Shown here one piece after another: positions 1 to 8,258 of a DNA stretch of 50,971 nt. A program made the translations under genes and the position numbers. The stretch's first letter is position 1, and each line of letters begins with the position of its first letter. Where the stretch lies: NCBI GenBank assembly GCA_020631405.1, contig JAHDHH010000027.1, forward strand, positions 1 to 50,971, given 5' to 3'. Origin of the DNA: Saprospiraceae bacterium (GTDB taxonomy: Bacteria; Bacteroidota; Bacteroidia; Chitinophagales; Saprospiraceae). The notes beneath the pieces are model-generated. The model did no database searches and was not told where the DNA came from. It saw only the letters and a list, made by a program, of their open reading frames with translations.

Positions 1-167
1 GATGATAGTTTTTAATTGTTGTGACTTCTTTTATTGCAATACCAATCGATGTCGGGATAATGATATGTAAACCGCAATTAAGGCCAAGACAAAGTCAAGA
101 GAAGAGAGTATCTCAACCCTTGAACACTATATTACTCATGAACATTCTGCCACTCTCTTCATCTTTG

Positions 168-200
168 TTTGCATTCGGTAAGTCTATATCACTAAATTTG
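168..200 (+). promoter_or_regulatory. Bacteroidota-type promoter of the Sua5-family gene
   Basis: A TTTG at 168-171 (a second at 164-167) is followed after 21 bases by a perfect TAnnTTTG element, TAAATTTG, at 193-200. This matches the -33/-7 promoter of Bacteroidota. A start site near 206-208 would leave a leader of about 25 bases before the ATG at 232. It is the best two-box match in the window. Inferred from sequence only. Confidence 0.55.
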
Positions 201-231
201 TGTTTCAATATTATACTGTAATTCCAGCTTC

Positions 232-1185
232 ATGATTACAACAGATTTATCACTAGCTAAAAGCGAACTCCAGCGCAATGCTATTATTGCTATACCAACT
301 GAAACAGTATATGGTCTAGCTGGTAATGCATTCAATGAAGTTGCAATAGCTAAGATATTTGCCTTAAAGCAAAGACCCCTCTACAACCCACTTATAGTCC
401 ACATAAAGTCAGCAGGCTACCTTGATCATGTTGCCAAAGACATACCTCAGATAGCTCGACAGCTTGCTGACAAGTTTTGGCCAGGACCCCTTACTCTCGT
501 CCTACCGAAGCAAGTTGTCATTCCAGATATTGTCACTGCTGGCAAGGATACTGTGGCTGTCAGGGTGCCAAGTCATCCAATGACACAGGACCTTCTCCAA
601 CAGCTGGACTTTCCTATCGCAGCCCCTAGCGCCAACCCATTTGGATCTATCAGTCCAACGACAGCCCAACATGTTGACTCCTACTTTGCACAAGATCTTA
701 ATGTCATCCTAGATGGTGGCACTTGTCAAAGAGGCATAGAATCAACAATCGTAGGATTCTCTGAAGGTAAGGCTATAATCTATCGCCTAGGTTCTTTAGC
801 AATTGAAGCTATTGAAACAGAGGTGGGTAAGGTGACTATTCGTACGCTAGATGATCATGCTCCAGCTGCTCCAGGTATGCTCTCTAAGCATTATGCACCG
901 AAGACACCAACAGTGATGTCTGTTGACATACCATCAACCCTAGCCGCGTACCAAGGAAAACGCATTGGCCTACTTGTCTTTCAAAGTGTTCATGAAGACA
1001 TCCCATTAAACCACCAAGAAGTACTCTCACCTTCAGGCGACTTAGAAGAGGCTGCACAACGACTCTATGCAGCCATGCATAGGTTAGACAGTCTAGACCT
1101 TGAGGTAATAGTCGCTGAACAATTTCCCGAAATAGGCATAGGTCAAACACTGAACGACAAGCTCAGGCGAGCATCATCAGACTAG
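232..1185 (+). CDS. sua5: Threonylcarbamoyl-AMP synthase (Sua5/YrdC/YwlC family)
   Basis: This cytoplasmic enzyme makes threonylcarbamoyl-AMP from threonine, bicarbonate and ATP, the first step of the t6A37 modification of ANN-decoding tRNAs. The YrdC domain spans about residues 8-195: it has the PTETVYGL start (22-29), the KQRP substrate-binding patch (46-49) and the APSAN motif (131-135). A conserved proline-rich linker follows (about 210-226, PGMLSKHYAPK), then the C-terminal Sua5 domain to residue 317. The length is normal for the two-domain Sua5 form, unlike the shorter TsaC. The ATG at 232 sits about 25 bases below a good promoter match and begins the YrdC fold with no surplus N-terminus. 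It stands alone, convergent with the exonuclease gene downstream. Confidence 0.95.
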   Translation: MITTDLSLAKSELQRNAIIAIPTETVYGLAGNAFNEVAIAKIFALKQRPLYNPLIVHIKSAGYLDHVAKDIPQIARQLADKFWPGPLTLVLPKQVVIPDIVTAGKDTVAVRVPSHPMTQDLLQQLDFPIAAPSANPFGSISPTTAQHVDSYFAQDLNVILDGGTCQRGIESTIVGFSEGKAIIYRLGSLAIEAIETEVGKVTIRTLDDHAPAAPGMLSKHYAPKTPTVMSVDIPSTLAAYQGKRIGLLVFQSVHEDIPLNHQEVLSPSGDLEEAAQRLYAAMHRLDSLDLEVIVAEQFPEIGIGQTLNDKLRRASSD

Positions 1186-1238
1186 TAACCAGTCTTTGTA
1201 TTTTTTGCATATTGGATCTTGTGACATCCTAATATTTC

Positions 1239-1985
1239 TTAGGTCCTAACGTAGACAATTTCTTCTTCGGAGGAAATCAAGTGCAATGCTCTATATACAT
1301 TGAATACTGCTATGACATCTTGCTCACAATATCTTGCAATCTTTGGGAGGTCTTGCTCGATATAGTACACATCATGAACATCTCCCCCTGAGATAGTTTG
1401 CTTTGGACTCTCTACGCCAAGTGTATGACAAAGCAAGTCAAGAGAAGTGTAATGCTTATAATCACCAAACTTCCAGCTATGAAGCGTATCTAAAAGATGC
1501 TCTCTTTCCCAAGGTTTAGCATAGCGAATATCCAAAATAGCCGGTATTCTAAGGTCATTTACGATCATTCTCCTACAGAGAAATGGCACATCAAATTCGC
1601 GAATATTATGCCCACAGACACTATGTAAGGTGCTATCATGAAAGTAAGTATTCACTAATTCATTGAAGTCTGTAAGGATACTAGCTTCGTCAGTGCCGGA
1701 TAGGCTTTTTAATCTAAACTGCCACTCACCTTCTTGTTCTGAAAGGTAGCCCATAGAGATACAGACTACTTTAGAAAACTCAGCGAATATTCCAGCCTTT
1801 TTAAGATATGCCCCTTCAGCATCAGCCTCAAGTTGTGTTTGTAAGAACTGACTCTTCTTGTCCCAAAGCTCCTGACCACGATCATCCAACTTGGTATAGT
1901 CTTTTGCTAATGCAACAGTTTCAATATCCAAAAACAAGATGTTTCTCAACTTATGATATGGACTACTGTCAGGGTAATTATCCAT
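1239..1985 (-). CDS. Predicted DEDDy 3'-5' exonuclease, PolB-like proofreading fold
   Basis: The 248-aa protein resembles the stand-alone exonuclease family related to the proofreading domain of family-B DNA polymerases. The three exonuclease motifs are visible: Exo I FLDIET with D20 and E22, Exo II GHNIREFD with D132, and Exo III YCEQD with Y219 and D223, making it the DEDDy type. These acidic residues bind the two catalytic metal ions. There is no polymerase domain and no signal peptide, so it is cytoplasmic. The substrate (DNA or RNA) cannot be told from the sequence. The gene is divergent from the coiled-coil protein at 2091; no perfect TAnnTTTG box was found in the gap between them. Confidence 0.85.
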   Translation of the reverse strand: MDNYPDSSPYHKLRNILFLDIETVALAKDYTKLDDRGQELWDKKSQFLQTQLEADAEGAYLKKAGIFAEFSKVVCISMGYLSEQEGEWQFRLKSLSGTDEASILTDFNELVNTYFHDSTLHSVCGHNIREFDVPFLCRRMIVNDLRIPAILDIRYAKPWEREHLLDTLHSWKFGDYKHYTSLDLLCHTLGVESPKQTISGGDVHDVYYIEQDLPKIARYCEQDVIAVFNVYRALHLISSEEEIVYVRT

Positions 1986-2090
1986 AGATTATTCAGTGAT
2001 TACAATGAAAAAACGGGTAAATGTTAAAATAAGAGAATAAGCTGTGATGAAAAATACATAAAAAACCTAACTTGGCAAAAAATAATCAAC

Positions 2091-3068
2091 ATGGGAAAAT
2101 CAGGATCAAATAATTTACTCGCTATTGCACTAGTTGGACTCTTTCTACTACTCGGGTTCAATGCCTACCAATGGTACCAATTGCGTAATGTAAAGACTGA
2201 GCTTGCAAATACTAAATCTAGTTTACTAGAAAATGAAAAACTACAAGCAGAGCTAGAGCAAGACTATCAAAGTGCCTTAAGCAACTTAGAAGAACTAAGA
2301 GGGACTAATACTGAACTCAATACAATGATAGATCAGCAGAAAGCTGAGTTGACTGAACAAAAGAAGAAAGTGAGTAACTTGATCTGGACTAAAGGAGAAC
2401 TCAATACCGTCAAAGAAGAGTTAGAACTATTCAAGAGTCAAGCTGCATCATATGCTAGCCAAATCAGAGATCTTAAGTCAAAGAATGCAAGTCTTACTTC
2501 AGATAATCAAATGCTGAGTTCTGCAAAAGTGGCATTAGAAGGTGAAGTAGCCAGCCAAGGGCAGCGTATTCAAGATTTAGACGAACAGACTAATCTTCTA
2601 ACAGAGGTGAAAACTAGAATCGAAAATGAAAACACCCAACTCTCTAGCAAGGTAGATATGGCTGAGGCTATCAAAATTAACTTCATCAGTGTCGATGGAT
2701 TCAAAGAACGTAACGGGAAGGAAGCTAAGCAAACTTCTAGAGCTAAGAATGTAGCCTTCCTACAGACTTGCTTTAAGACAGAGTCTAACTATGTTGTTCA
2801 ACCTGGCGATGAGACCTTCTACGTAAGACTAATCAGCCCAACAGGCGAGACTATGTTCGATGAGCAGCTAGGCAGTGGCACTCTGACTAACAAACTAGAT
2901 GGAAGTGACGTTAGATATACTACTGCTGGAGACATCACGTATAACAATGCAGATGCAGAAGGTTGTATCTCATGGGATCCTAACTATGCACTTGGTGCAG
3001 GCAACTATGGCGTAGAGTTATTCAACAAAGGCTACCTTGTCGGCAAAGGCAATTTCTTATTGAAATAA
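2091..3068 (+). CDS. Membrane-anchored coiled-coil protein, unknown function
   Basis: Residues 9-27 form one hydrophobic segment (LAIALVGLFLLLGFNAYQW), followed by a long heptad-rich coiled coil at about 30-190 rich in E, K, Q and L. A C-terminal globular domain of about 130 residues (195-325) is predicted to be mainly beta, ending in a segment like GNYGVELFNKGYLVGKG. The segment is probably an uncleaved anchor with the coiled coil and C-terminal domain in the periplasm. This shape is common among uncharacterised Bacteroidota proteins, and I do not recognise an enzymatic motif. Two cysteines (in the QTCFK and EGCISW contexts) lie in the C-terminal domain and could pair in the periplasm. It converges with the DinB-like gene with only 2 bp between stops. 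Confidence 0.75.
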   Translation: MGKSGSNNLLAIALVGLFLLLGFNAYQWYQLRNVKTELANTKSSLLENEKLQAELEQDYQSALSNLEELRGTNTELNTMIDQQKAELTEQKKKVSNLIWTKGELNTVKEELELFKSQAASYASQIRDLKSKNASLTSDNQMLSSAKVALEGEVASQGQRIQDLDEQTNLLTEVKTRIENENTQLSSKVDMAEAIKINFISVDGFKERNGKEAKQTSRAKNVAFLQTCFKTESNYVVQPGDETFYVRLISPTGETMFDEQLGSGTLTNKLDGSDVRYTTAGDITYNNADAEGCISWDPNYALGAGNYGVELFNKGYLVGKGNFLLK

Positions 3069-3070
3069 GA

Positions 3071-3628
3071 TTACCTCATTAAATCATCCGTAAAGTGTTG
3101 CTTAGTCTTGGGCTTAGAGAAATGCTCACGATTGTAATCTGAGGACTCTCCTTTCGGTATTGATAGAGATGACCAATCACTCCCTTTCAATGCAGCGCCT
3201 ATAAATACAATTTGACCTACATGGTATGCATAGTGAGTGAGTTGTCTGTTAATAGCCTCGGTTACAGTATGCCCTTGGTTTCTGATATATATCATTTGGT
3301 CAATGTTATTGGCATTGACAGTATCCAAAGCTTCGAATAGACAAGTCCAACCCTCTTCCCATTTAGAGACTAACTCAGCTCTAGTTGTAATAGATGGCTC
3401 GAACTCTGCCTCCCTATCACGCCAAGGCTTTTCTCCATCTTCGGTTAAGAAGTTAGTCCACCTGGATAACATATTTCCCCAAAGATGTTTTACGATACTT
3501 ACAATCGCATTAGCACCATTGATTTGCTCAAACAATTGGTCATCACTCACTTGAGCAAAAGTCTTGTCTCCTAGCAATTTATAATAAGCAAATTGTTTTT
3601 TCACACTACTTAAATAGGTATCCGACAT
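3071..3628 (-). CDS. DinB-like / DUF1572 family protein
   Basis: A 185-aa cytoplasmic protein with the DinB four-helix-bundle pattern. The putative metal-binding triad is H48 (in VKHLWGNM) and H132 and H136 (in THYAYHVGQIV), spaced as in DinB/YfiT-like proteins. The WGNMLSRW and LTHYAYHVGQI segments fit the DUF1572 branch. Relatives include bacillithiol-related transferases and many proteins of unknown role, so no reaction is assigned. A perfect TAnnTTTG box lies at 3660-3667 on this strand. The gene is divergent from the acyl-CoA dehydrogenase gene. Confidence 0.8.
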   Translation of the reverse strand: MSDTYLSSVKKQFAYYKLLGDKTFAQVSDDQLFEQINGANAIVSIVKHLWGNMLSRWTNFLTEDGEKPWRDREAEFEPSITTRAELVSKWEEGWTCLFEALDTVNANNIDQMIYIRNQGHTVTEAINRQLTHYAYHVGQIVFIGAALKGSDWSSLSIPKGESSDYNREHFSKPKTKQHFTDDLMR

Positions 3629-3659
3629 AGCTAATATTTGGATTTTTACATGATTTAAT

Positions 3660-3667
3660 CAAACTTA
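3660..3667 (-). promoter_or_regulatory. Candidate -7 box for the DinB-like gene
   Basis: Read on the minus strand this is TAAGTTTG, a perfect TAnnTTTG. It would place the start site near 3653, about 25 bases before the ATG at 3628. No TTTG is found at the expected -33 distance (one lies only 10 bases upstream), so the call rests on one box. Confidence 0.35.
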
Positions 3668-3759
3668 TTTCAAATTACAAAGTTTCTTATTCTGTCTGGT
3701 TCTTACTTACGAAACATCTGTTACTTTTAGACTTTAATTCAAATTTACAATATACTAGT

Positions 3760-4896
3760 ATGAATAGTGAAGAACTCAATCTCATTGAAAGCTCAGTAAA
3801 AGCATTTGCTCATGCTGAGATTCTTCCCCATGTTATGGAGTGGGATGAAGCACAACACTTTCCGCGAGATCTCTTTACTAAAATGGGTGAGCAAGGCTAC
3901 CTCGGAGTACTAGTTCCAGAAGAATATGGAGGAAGTGGGTTTGACTACAATGTCTATGTCTCTATAATCGTAGAGATAGCAAAGGTTTGTGGATCAATAG
4001 GACTATCTGTAGCTGCCCACAATTCGTTATGTACCAATCATATTCTCACTTTCGGAAATGAAAAGCAAAAAGCAACTTATCTACCCAAATTAGCAAGTGG
4101 AGAACATATTGGTGCTTGGGGACTAACAGAGGCCAATACAGGATCAGATGCTATGCGAATGCAGTGTGTTGCCGAAAAAGTTGGTGATCACTATGTGCTC
4201 AATGGCACTAAGAATTGGATTACCCATGGTATTACTGGAGATGTTGCTGTAGTGTTGGCAAGGACTGGAGACTTATTAGATAGTCGCGGGATTTCGGCAT
4301 TCATTGTAGAGCGAGGATTTGATGGATTTAGTGGTGGCAAGAAGGAAAACAAGTTAGGCATGCGAGCTAGTGAGACGGCTGAATTAATTTTTCAGGACTG
4401 CAAGGTGCCAGCGGCCAATTTGCTCGGAGAAGAAGGTGAAGGCTTCATTCAAGCGATGAAGATATTAGATGGCGGGAGGATAAGTATTGCTGCCTTAGGT
4501 CTGGGTATCGCAAAAGGTGCCTACGAGGCTGCCCTTAAATACTCTCAAGAGCGACATCAATTTGGCAAGCCAATTTCATCATTTCAGGCGATTAGTTTCA
4601 AGTTGGCTGATATGGCGACAAAAATACAAGCAGGTGAACTCCTGACACGTAAAGCATGCGAACTTAAGAATACTGGACAAAAGGTCACTGTCCTAGGTGC
4701 TATGGCTAAGTATTACACTTCAGAAACTGCTGTAGAAGTAAGTACCGATGCAGTACAAATTTTTGGTGGATATGGGTATACTAAAGACTTTCCAGTAGAG
4801 AAGTTTTACCGCGACTCTAAGTTATGTACGATTGGAGAAGGCACCTCTGAAATTCAGAAATTAGTAATCTCTAGAGAAATATTAAAAGGCCACTAA
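3760..4896 (+). CDS. Acyl-CoA dehydrogenase (FAD-dependent)
   Basis: Catalyses alpha,beta-dehydrogenation of an acyl-CoA ester in fatty acid or branched-chain amino acid breakdown, passing electrons to electron-transfer flavoprotein. The 378-aa length is typical. Visible family features are the N-terminal helical domain, the flavin/substrate signature [14 protein letters not shown] in the middle domain, the RHQFGKPI motif, and the C-terminal GEGTSEIQ motif, where E360 lines up with the catalytic base of medium- and short-chain enzymes. [19 protein letters not shown] is the standard preceding segment. Substrate chain length cannot be read with confidence. The last 15 bases overlap the 3' end of the convergent NUDIX gene. 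Confidence 0.93.
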   Translation: MNSEELNLIESSVKAFAHAEILPHVMEWDEAQHFPRDLFTKMGEQGYLGVLVPEEYGGSGFDYNVYVSIIVEIAKVCGSIGLSVAAHNSLCTNHILTFGNEKQKATYLPKLASGEHIGAWGLTEANTGSDAMRMQCVAEKVGDHYVLNGTKNWITHGITGDVAVVLARTGDLLDSRGISAFIVERGFDGFSGGKKENKLGMRASETAELIFQDCKVPAANLLGEEGEGFIQAMKILDGGRISIAALGLGIAKGAYEAALKYSQERHQFGKPISSFQAISFKLADMATKIQAGELLTRKACELKNTGQKVTVLGAMAKYYTSETAVEVSTDAVQIFGGYGYTKDFPVEKFYRDSKLCTIGEGTSEIQKLVISREILKGH

Positions 4897-5544
4897 ATAC
4901 TGCTCAGCCTCCAAATATGCCTTAATGACAAGCTTGAGATTATTATAGCATGTATAGTGGTCAGTGAGCATGTCAGTAGGTGGGATCCACTCTACTTTTT
5001 CAATATCCTCTTCGATTTGTGGTACTAGTGCTTGTTTATGAGTTGTCATATGGTACCAGTAGGTCTTCTTGATTGCTCTCTTCCCTGCTCTCGTCTTGAA
5101 TGTGTGACGTGTTTTACAAAGTCTATCTCCAAGTTTGAGGTTAGTTACTCCAGTCTCTTCTTCTACCTCCCTGATTGCTGCATCCTCTTTTGATTCTCCT
5201 TTATCTATTTTGCCCTTAGGCAGGTCCCACTTTCCCCTTTTGAATATAAATAAAGCCTCTTGGTCTTCAGTGATGACAAGACCACCACTTGCCTTGATAG
5301 TGATATAAAGAGATTTGAAGTCTTTTTTAAGCCTATCAAATGAGTCGTAGGTAAGAATCACCGACTTCTTAGTCTTAGACTTTTCTAATAAATCTATGTA
5401 CGTAAATAGCTGTTTTGTCTTCCCATTATACCTTCCAAATAAGGCCTTTGGGTATTGTGATTTGAGTGATGCTTCATCATGGATTGAGGCTAAAGTCAAT
5501 AATGACTCTTTGATGTAGATTTTGTACATTTGTCGCTGTTTCAA
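4882..5544 (-). CDS. NUDIX hydrolase with an extra N-terminal region
   Basis: Hydrolyses a nucleoside diphosphate linked to another moiety. The Nudix box lies at residues 111-133 and fits GX5EX7REUXEEXGU fully, with REVEEETGV at its end; it is preceded by KWDLPKGK. The Nudix domain occupies about residues 85-210. Residues 1-80 form an N-terminal extension I cannot assign. The substrate is unknown. The longest frame starts at 5544, but Met6 (ATG at 5529) is an equally good start and would widen the gap to pyrE from 20 to 35 bp. It is divergent from pyrE, whose candidate -7 box overlies the first codons of this gene. The 3' end overlaps the acyl-CoA dehydrogenase gene. Confidence 0.88.
   Translation of the reverse strand: MKQRQMYKIYIKESLLTLASIHDEASLKSQYPKALFGRYNGKTKQLFTYIDLLEKSKTKKSVILTYDSFDRLKKDFKSLYITIKASGGLVITEDQEALFIFKRGKWDLPKGKIDKGESKEDAAIREVEEETGVTNLKLGDRLCKTRHTFKTRAGKRAIKKTYWYHMTTHKQALVPQIEEDIEKVEWIPPTDMLTDHYTCYNNLKLVIKAYLEAEQYLVAF
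5525..5532 (+). promoter_or_regulatory. Candidate -7 box of pyrE, inside the NUDIX 5' end
   Basis: TACATTTG is a perfect TAnnTTTG match. The start site would be near 5539, 26 bases before the TTG start of pyrE. The box overlaps the ATG of codon 6 of the divergent NUDIX gene (minus strand, 5527-5529). No TTTG sits at the ideal -33 distance; one at 5509-5512 is too close. Confidence 0.4.
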
Positions 5545-5564
5545 ATACTTTTAAACTATAACTC

Positions 5565-6194
5565 TTGGCATTGACTCTAGATCAGCAGATTGCTAAAAAA
5601 CTATTGCAAATTAAAGCAATTAAACTTAGCCCACAAAAGCCATTTACTTGGGCATCAGGTATACAGTCTCCTATTTACTGTGACAATAGGCTAACATTAT
5701 CTTACCCTGAGGTTAGAAAAACGATACTAGAAGGCTTCGTAGAAAAGTCTAAGCAGTATGACTTTGATGCTGTAGTTGGTGTCGCAACCGCCGGCATACC
5801 GCATGGAATGATGCTAGCACAGGCACTCGATGTCCCATTTGCCTATGTCCGTTCTAAGTCAAAAGACCACGGTAGACAAAACCAACTAGAAGGAGAACTT
5901 AAGGTAGGAAGTAAGGCTCTAGTCATAGAAGACCTCATCTCTACCGGTGGTAGTTGTCTAAAAGCTGTAGAAGCACTTAAGCAACATGGAATCGAAACAG
6001 AAGCTGTTCTAGCAATATTTCAATATGGTTTTCCATTTGCAACAGAGGCATTTAATGAAAAAGATACTACTTTTGAAACTTTGACAGATTACTCAACCCT
6101 TCTCAGAATTGCTGAAGAGCTTGAGTACATCTCTAAAACCGAACAACAAACGCTAGCTGACTGGCAGCAGGACCCACACAATTGGTCTGCTTAA
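5565..6194 (+). CDS. pyrE: Orotate phosphoribosyltransferase
   Basis: Transfers phosphoribose from PRPP to orotate to give OMP in de novo pyrimidine synthesis. The 209-aa length is typical. The PRPP-binding loop LVIEDLISTGGSC lies at residues 119-131, and the flexible catalytic loop RSKSKDHGRQNQLEG at 96-110 carries the conserved Lys/His. WASGIQSPIYCDNR (29-42) is the usual substrate segment. The start is a TTG at 5565: an in-frame TAA at 5559-5561 rules out any upstream start, and the only other nearby choice is TTG at 5571. There is no nearby ATG. Possibly co-transcribed with the M42 peptidase gene 38 bp downstream. Confidence 0.95.
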   Translation: MALTLDQQIAKKLLQIKAIKLSPQKPFTWASGIQSPIYCDNRLTLSYPEVRKTILEGFVEKSKQYDFDAVVGVATAGIPHGMMLAQALDVPFAYVRSKSKDHGRQNQLEGELKVGSKALVIEDLISTGGSCLKAVEALKQHGIETEAVLAIFQYGFPFATEAFNEKDTTFETLTDYSTLLRIAEELEYISKTEQQTLADWQQDPHNWSA

Positions 6195-6232
6195 TACTTC
6201 TTCAATAACACTATTACACTTACTGACAAGTC

Positions 6233-7312
6233 ATGAGTTACCTTTCCAAAAAAGCCGAAAAGTTTTTATACGCATATCACAACAATGCTTCACCCACTGG
6301 GTTTGAAACATCTGGTCAAAAACTCTGGCTAGACTACATCAAGCCATTTGTTGATGAGACTTTTACTGATAGATATGGGACAGCCTATGGCGTCATTAAT
6401 CCAGGTCAAGAATATAAGGTAGTCATAGAAGCTCACGCAGATGAGATTGCTTGGTATGTCAACTACATTACTGACAATGGGATGATCTATGTTGCTAGAA
6501 ATGGTGGATCTGACCACATTATTGCACCATCTAAAAATGTCAACATTCACACCAAAAAAGGTATTGTCAAAGGAGTATTTGGATGGCCTGCGATACATAC
6601 AAGACGTGGAAAGAATGCAGATCTCAGTCCCAAAATGGACAATATCTTTATTGATGTCGGCGCAAAGGACAAAGAAGAGATTGGCAAAATGGGTATCCAT
6701 GTTGGTTGTGTGATCACATTCGATGATGAGTTCTCAATGTTGAATAACACCTACTACAAAGGAAGAGCTCTAGACAATAGAATGGGAGGTTTTTGTATTG
6801 CAGAAGTAGCTTCTAGACTAAAGAAAAATAAGATTAAACTACCTTACAGCTTATACATAGTGAATGCTGTACAAGAAGAAATAGGTCTACGTGGTGCAGA
6901 AATGATTGCAAATACGATCAAACCTGATGTGGCTATTATTGTTGATGTTTGTCATGATACCACTACTCCAATGATTAACATGAAGATTCATGGAGAGACT
7001 AAGGCAGGACTTGGACCATCACTGACCTATGCTCCGGCTGTCCACAACAACCTCCTTGACTTATTAATCAAAACTGCAGAAAAGCATAAAATACCATTCC
7101 AACGGTCTGCATCTTCTAGGTCTACAGGAACTGATACCGATGCATTCGCTTATTCCAATGGAGGAGTAATCTCTGCACTGATTTCTATACCGTTGAGGTA
7201 CATGCATACTACAGTAGAGATGGCTCATAAGGATGATGTAGAGAATGTAATCAAACTCTATTACGAAACACTTCGAGGCATCAAAAAGAATCACAACTTC
7301 AAATATCAATAG
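6233..7312 (+). CDS. M42 family metallopeptidase (aminopeptidase)
   Basis: A cytoplasmic dinuclear-zinc aminopeptidase of the glutamyl-aminopeptidase/TET family, which trims short peptides. All ligand and catalytic motifs are present: EAHADE with H68, GRALDNR with D181, QEE with E215 and E216, VDVCHD with D238, and YMHTTVE with H325. The 359-aa length matches the family, and there is no signal peptide. M42 enzymes usually form dodecameric tetrahedral particles (family knowledge). It lies 38 bp after pyrE and 12 bp before the UbiA-like gene, so a three-gene transcript is plausible. Confidence 0.92.
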   Translation: MSYLSKKAEKFLYAYHNNASPTGFETSGQKLWLDYIKPFVDETFTDRYGTAYGVINPGQEYKVVIEAHADEIAWYVNYITDNGMIYVARNGGSDHIIAPSKNVNIHTKKGIVKGVFGWPAIHTRRGKNADLSPKMDNIFIDVGAKDKEEIGKMGIHVGCVITFDDEFSMLNNTYYKGRALDNRMGGFCIAEVASRLKKNKIKLPYSLYIVNAVQEEIGLRGAEMIANTIKPDVAIIVDVCHDTTTPMINMKIHGETKAGLGPSLTYAPAVHNNLLDLLIKTAEKHKIPFQRSASSRSTGTDTDAFAYSNGGVISALISIPLRYMHTTVEMAHKDDVENVIKLYYETLRGIKKNHNFKYQ

Positions 7313-7324
7313 TAAGCATTAGCA

Positions 7325-8185
7325 TTGCAACATAAAGCCACTAGATTGCTTAAGTCCTATTTGTATTCTAATATTCACATTGGACTTTGTGCTGGCTTTT
7401 TTGCAATTCAATATACCAATGCTTTCCAAGTAGATACTTCCTTTTCTACGGTGAGTTACTTTGGATTTATTTGCTGTGCAACAATAGCCCTTTATTGCAT
7501 TCATAGATTTATAGGCTATCAATCTCTTTTACGCCGTGGAAGCATAGTTGGGCGATATAGAGATATAGAGCAAGTGATACCGAGTTATCCAATATTGATT
7601 TTATGCTTTGGCATCTTATCTGTATACTTTCTCTGGTCATTAGGCATTAGCCATCTTTATGGTATAGCTATACCCATATGTCTATCTGGGCTCTATGTTC
7701 TGCCAGTTCTACCTGGGCAAAAGCGCCTACGTGACCTACCCTACATCAAGATTTTCATTATAGCATTGACTTGGGTCTGGTTTGCGACATGGCATCTACA
7801 AGTTGACTCATCAGTATTGTACTTTTTGATGATTAGTGAAGCAACTTGTTACATGTTGGGCATAACAATCCCATTTGACATCAGAGACAAGGCTATTGAT
7901 GAGGCTGACTCAGTAAAGACACTTGTCACACATATTGGATCGAAAATGGCCAAAAGTATAGCATGCCTATTATTGTTCGTCTCCTTCAGTATGGTATGCC
8001 TCATACACTATCAAATAGGTACTTCCTACGTCGCTTTTCTGCTCCATGCAGCACTATACTTGTTGCTTATTTGTATTACAACCAACTATAATTCTTCAAA
8101 ACCTGACACTATCCTAACAGGTCTCGTTGATGGAGCACTTCTAGCAAAAGGTTTGTTGGGCATTTACTTCCTTGGCCAAACTTAA
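7325..8185 (+). CDS. UbiA-like prenyltransferase-family membrane protein, atypical
   Basis: A 286-aa polytopic membrane protein with about eight or nine hydrophobic segments. The segment FDIRDKAIDEADSVKTL (184-200) has the spacing and flavour of the second Asp-rich motif of UbiA prenyltransferases (D185, D188, D192). The first Asp-rich motif (NxxxDxxxD) is not seen at the expected place, where LYCIHRFIGYQ (57-66) stands instead. It may be a non-canonical member or one that has lost prenyl-diphosphate chemistry. The start is a TTG at 7325, because an in-frame TAA at 7313-7315 closes the frame above and no ATG is near. It begins 12 bp after the M42 peptidase gene. The fold call is moderately sure; the activity is unknown. 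Confidence 0.6.
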   Translation: MQHKATRLLKSYLYSNIHIGLCAGFFAIQYTNAFQVDTSFSTVSYFGFICCATIALYCIHRFIGYQSLLRRGSIVGRYRDIEQVIPSYPILILCFGILSVYFLWSLGISHLYGIAIPICLSGLYVLPVLPGQKRLRDLPYIKIFIIALTWVWFATWHLQVDSSVLYFLMISEATCYMLGITIPFDIRDKAIDEADSVKTLVTHIGSKMAKSIACLLLFVSFSMVCLIHYQIGTSYVAFLLHAALYLLLICITTNYNSSKPDTILTGLVDGALLAKGLLGIYFLGQT

Positions 8186-8258
8186 CCAAATCAAAGGTAG
8201 GGCAGTTAGAAATAACATGTGAATAACATGCACAATATCAATTCAAGAAGCTATCTTT

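Noticed and set aside
21-221. 66-residue plus-strand open frame at the left edge
   Set aside because: No homology-like motifs, and it contains the promoter of the Sua5-family gene near its 3' end.
6329-6700. 123-residue minus-strand open frame
   Set aside because: Antisense to the M42 peptidase gene, which has all family motifs; there is no promoter match.
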